The notes beneath the pieces were generated by a model. The model was not told the DNA's origin and did not search any database. It was given only the letters and a program-made list of their open reading frames with translations. From Bacilli bacterium (lineage in GTDB: Bacteria; Bacillota_I; Bacilli_A; RF39; UBA660), in NCBI GenBank assembly GCA_022793565.1, contig JAAWDC010000049.1:1-5596 (forward strand): 5,596 nucleotides of DNA, in the 5' to 3' direction. This document shows positions 5,515 to 5,596 of this stretch, piece by piece. Position numbers and translations under genes: made by a program. Within the stretch, counting starts at the first letter, position 1, and every line of letters starts with the position of its first letter.

Positions 5515-5596
5515 TTAAGTCTCTATTCTATAGGCTCAAGAGATAGATATCTCCTGAAATCTAATTATAAAGAAAATAAAAACTGATTAGTCTATA

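Larger units (their letters stand above)
5310..5596. other. Region without an intact gene
   Basis: No frame on either strand carries a start codon, ribosome binding site and more than about 50 codons. The left part (5310-5400) is extremely A+T rich and shows no strong terminator for the upstream operon. The middle (about 5415-5505) is richer in G+C and contains the candidate RNA fold and the minus-strand fragment described separately. On the right is a small hairpin, GAGAT-AGAT-ATCTC at about 5540-5553. No tRNA, rRNA, CRISPR repeat or insertion-sequence end is visible. Confidence 0.6.

Noticed and set aside
5400..5543. Open + strand frame of about 47 codons in the right-hand intergenic region
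   Set aside because: It has no ATG, GTG or TTG near its beginning, no ribosome binding site and no recognisable motif.
5538..5556. Small inverted repeat GAGAT-AGAT-ATCTC
   Set aside because: Five pairs with no T-run is within chance expectation for A+T-rich DNA, and it is not placed like a terminator or operator.

Overview
The window reads as chromosomal DNA of a low-GC Gram-positive bacterium, most likely class Bacilli in the broad sense (Bacillales, or an Erysipelotrichia- or Haloplasma-like relative). The reasons are strong A+T richness, AGGTGA-type ribosome binding sites, a Gram-positive-type ParC, and the Bacillus-like gene order ylbD-ylbE-ylbF-rsmD. TGG encodes Trp and TGA is used as a stop (end of the ylbF-like gene), so the genetic code is standard and not the mycoplasma code. 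All recognised genes are on the + strand.

Layout: (1) positions 2-37 hold the last codons of an upstream gene, probably parE. (2) Positions 52-522 hold a small unrecognised coding region, which is open in one frame except for a single TAA at 298-300. It is either two tiny genes or one gene of about 156 codons with a nonsense codon. (3) parC (534-3122) encodes a complete topoisomerase IV subunit A. (4) A ylbD-like and a ylbE-like gene follow, overlapping by one base, and end at a clear intrinsic terminator (3780-3811). (5) A new promoter with an extended -10 element (3853-3858) drives a second unit: a short YlbF/RicF-family gene, rsmD (16S rRNA guanine-N2 methyltransferase, overlapping ylbF by ATGA) and a histidine-phosphatase-superfamily gene. 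(6) The last 287 bases (5310-5596) hold no intact gene. They contain an island richer in G+C with a possible hairpin/pseudoknot, and on the minus strand a hydrophobic reading-frame fragment that may be the remains of a membrane-protein gene.

Functionally, the left unit serves chromosome decatenation (ParE/ParC), with an unknown small protein between the two subunits. The right unit combines an RNA-processing regulator (YlbF family), ribosome modification (RsmD) and a small phosphatase. Compared with Bacillus subtilis, ylbG and coaD are missing from their usual places, and parC lies directly upstream of ylbD. I did not find a clearly new multi-gene system. The best leads are the interrupted gene between parE and parC and the structured island near the right end.
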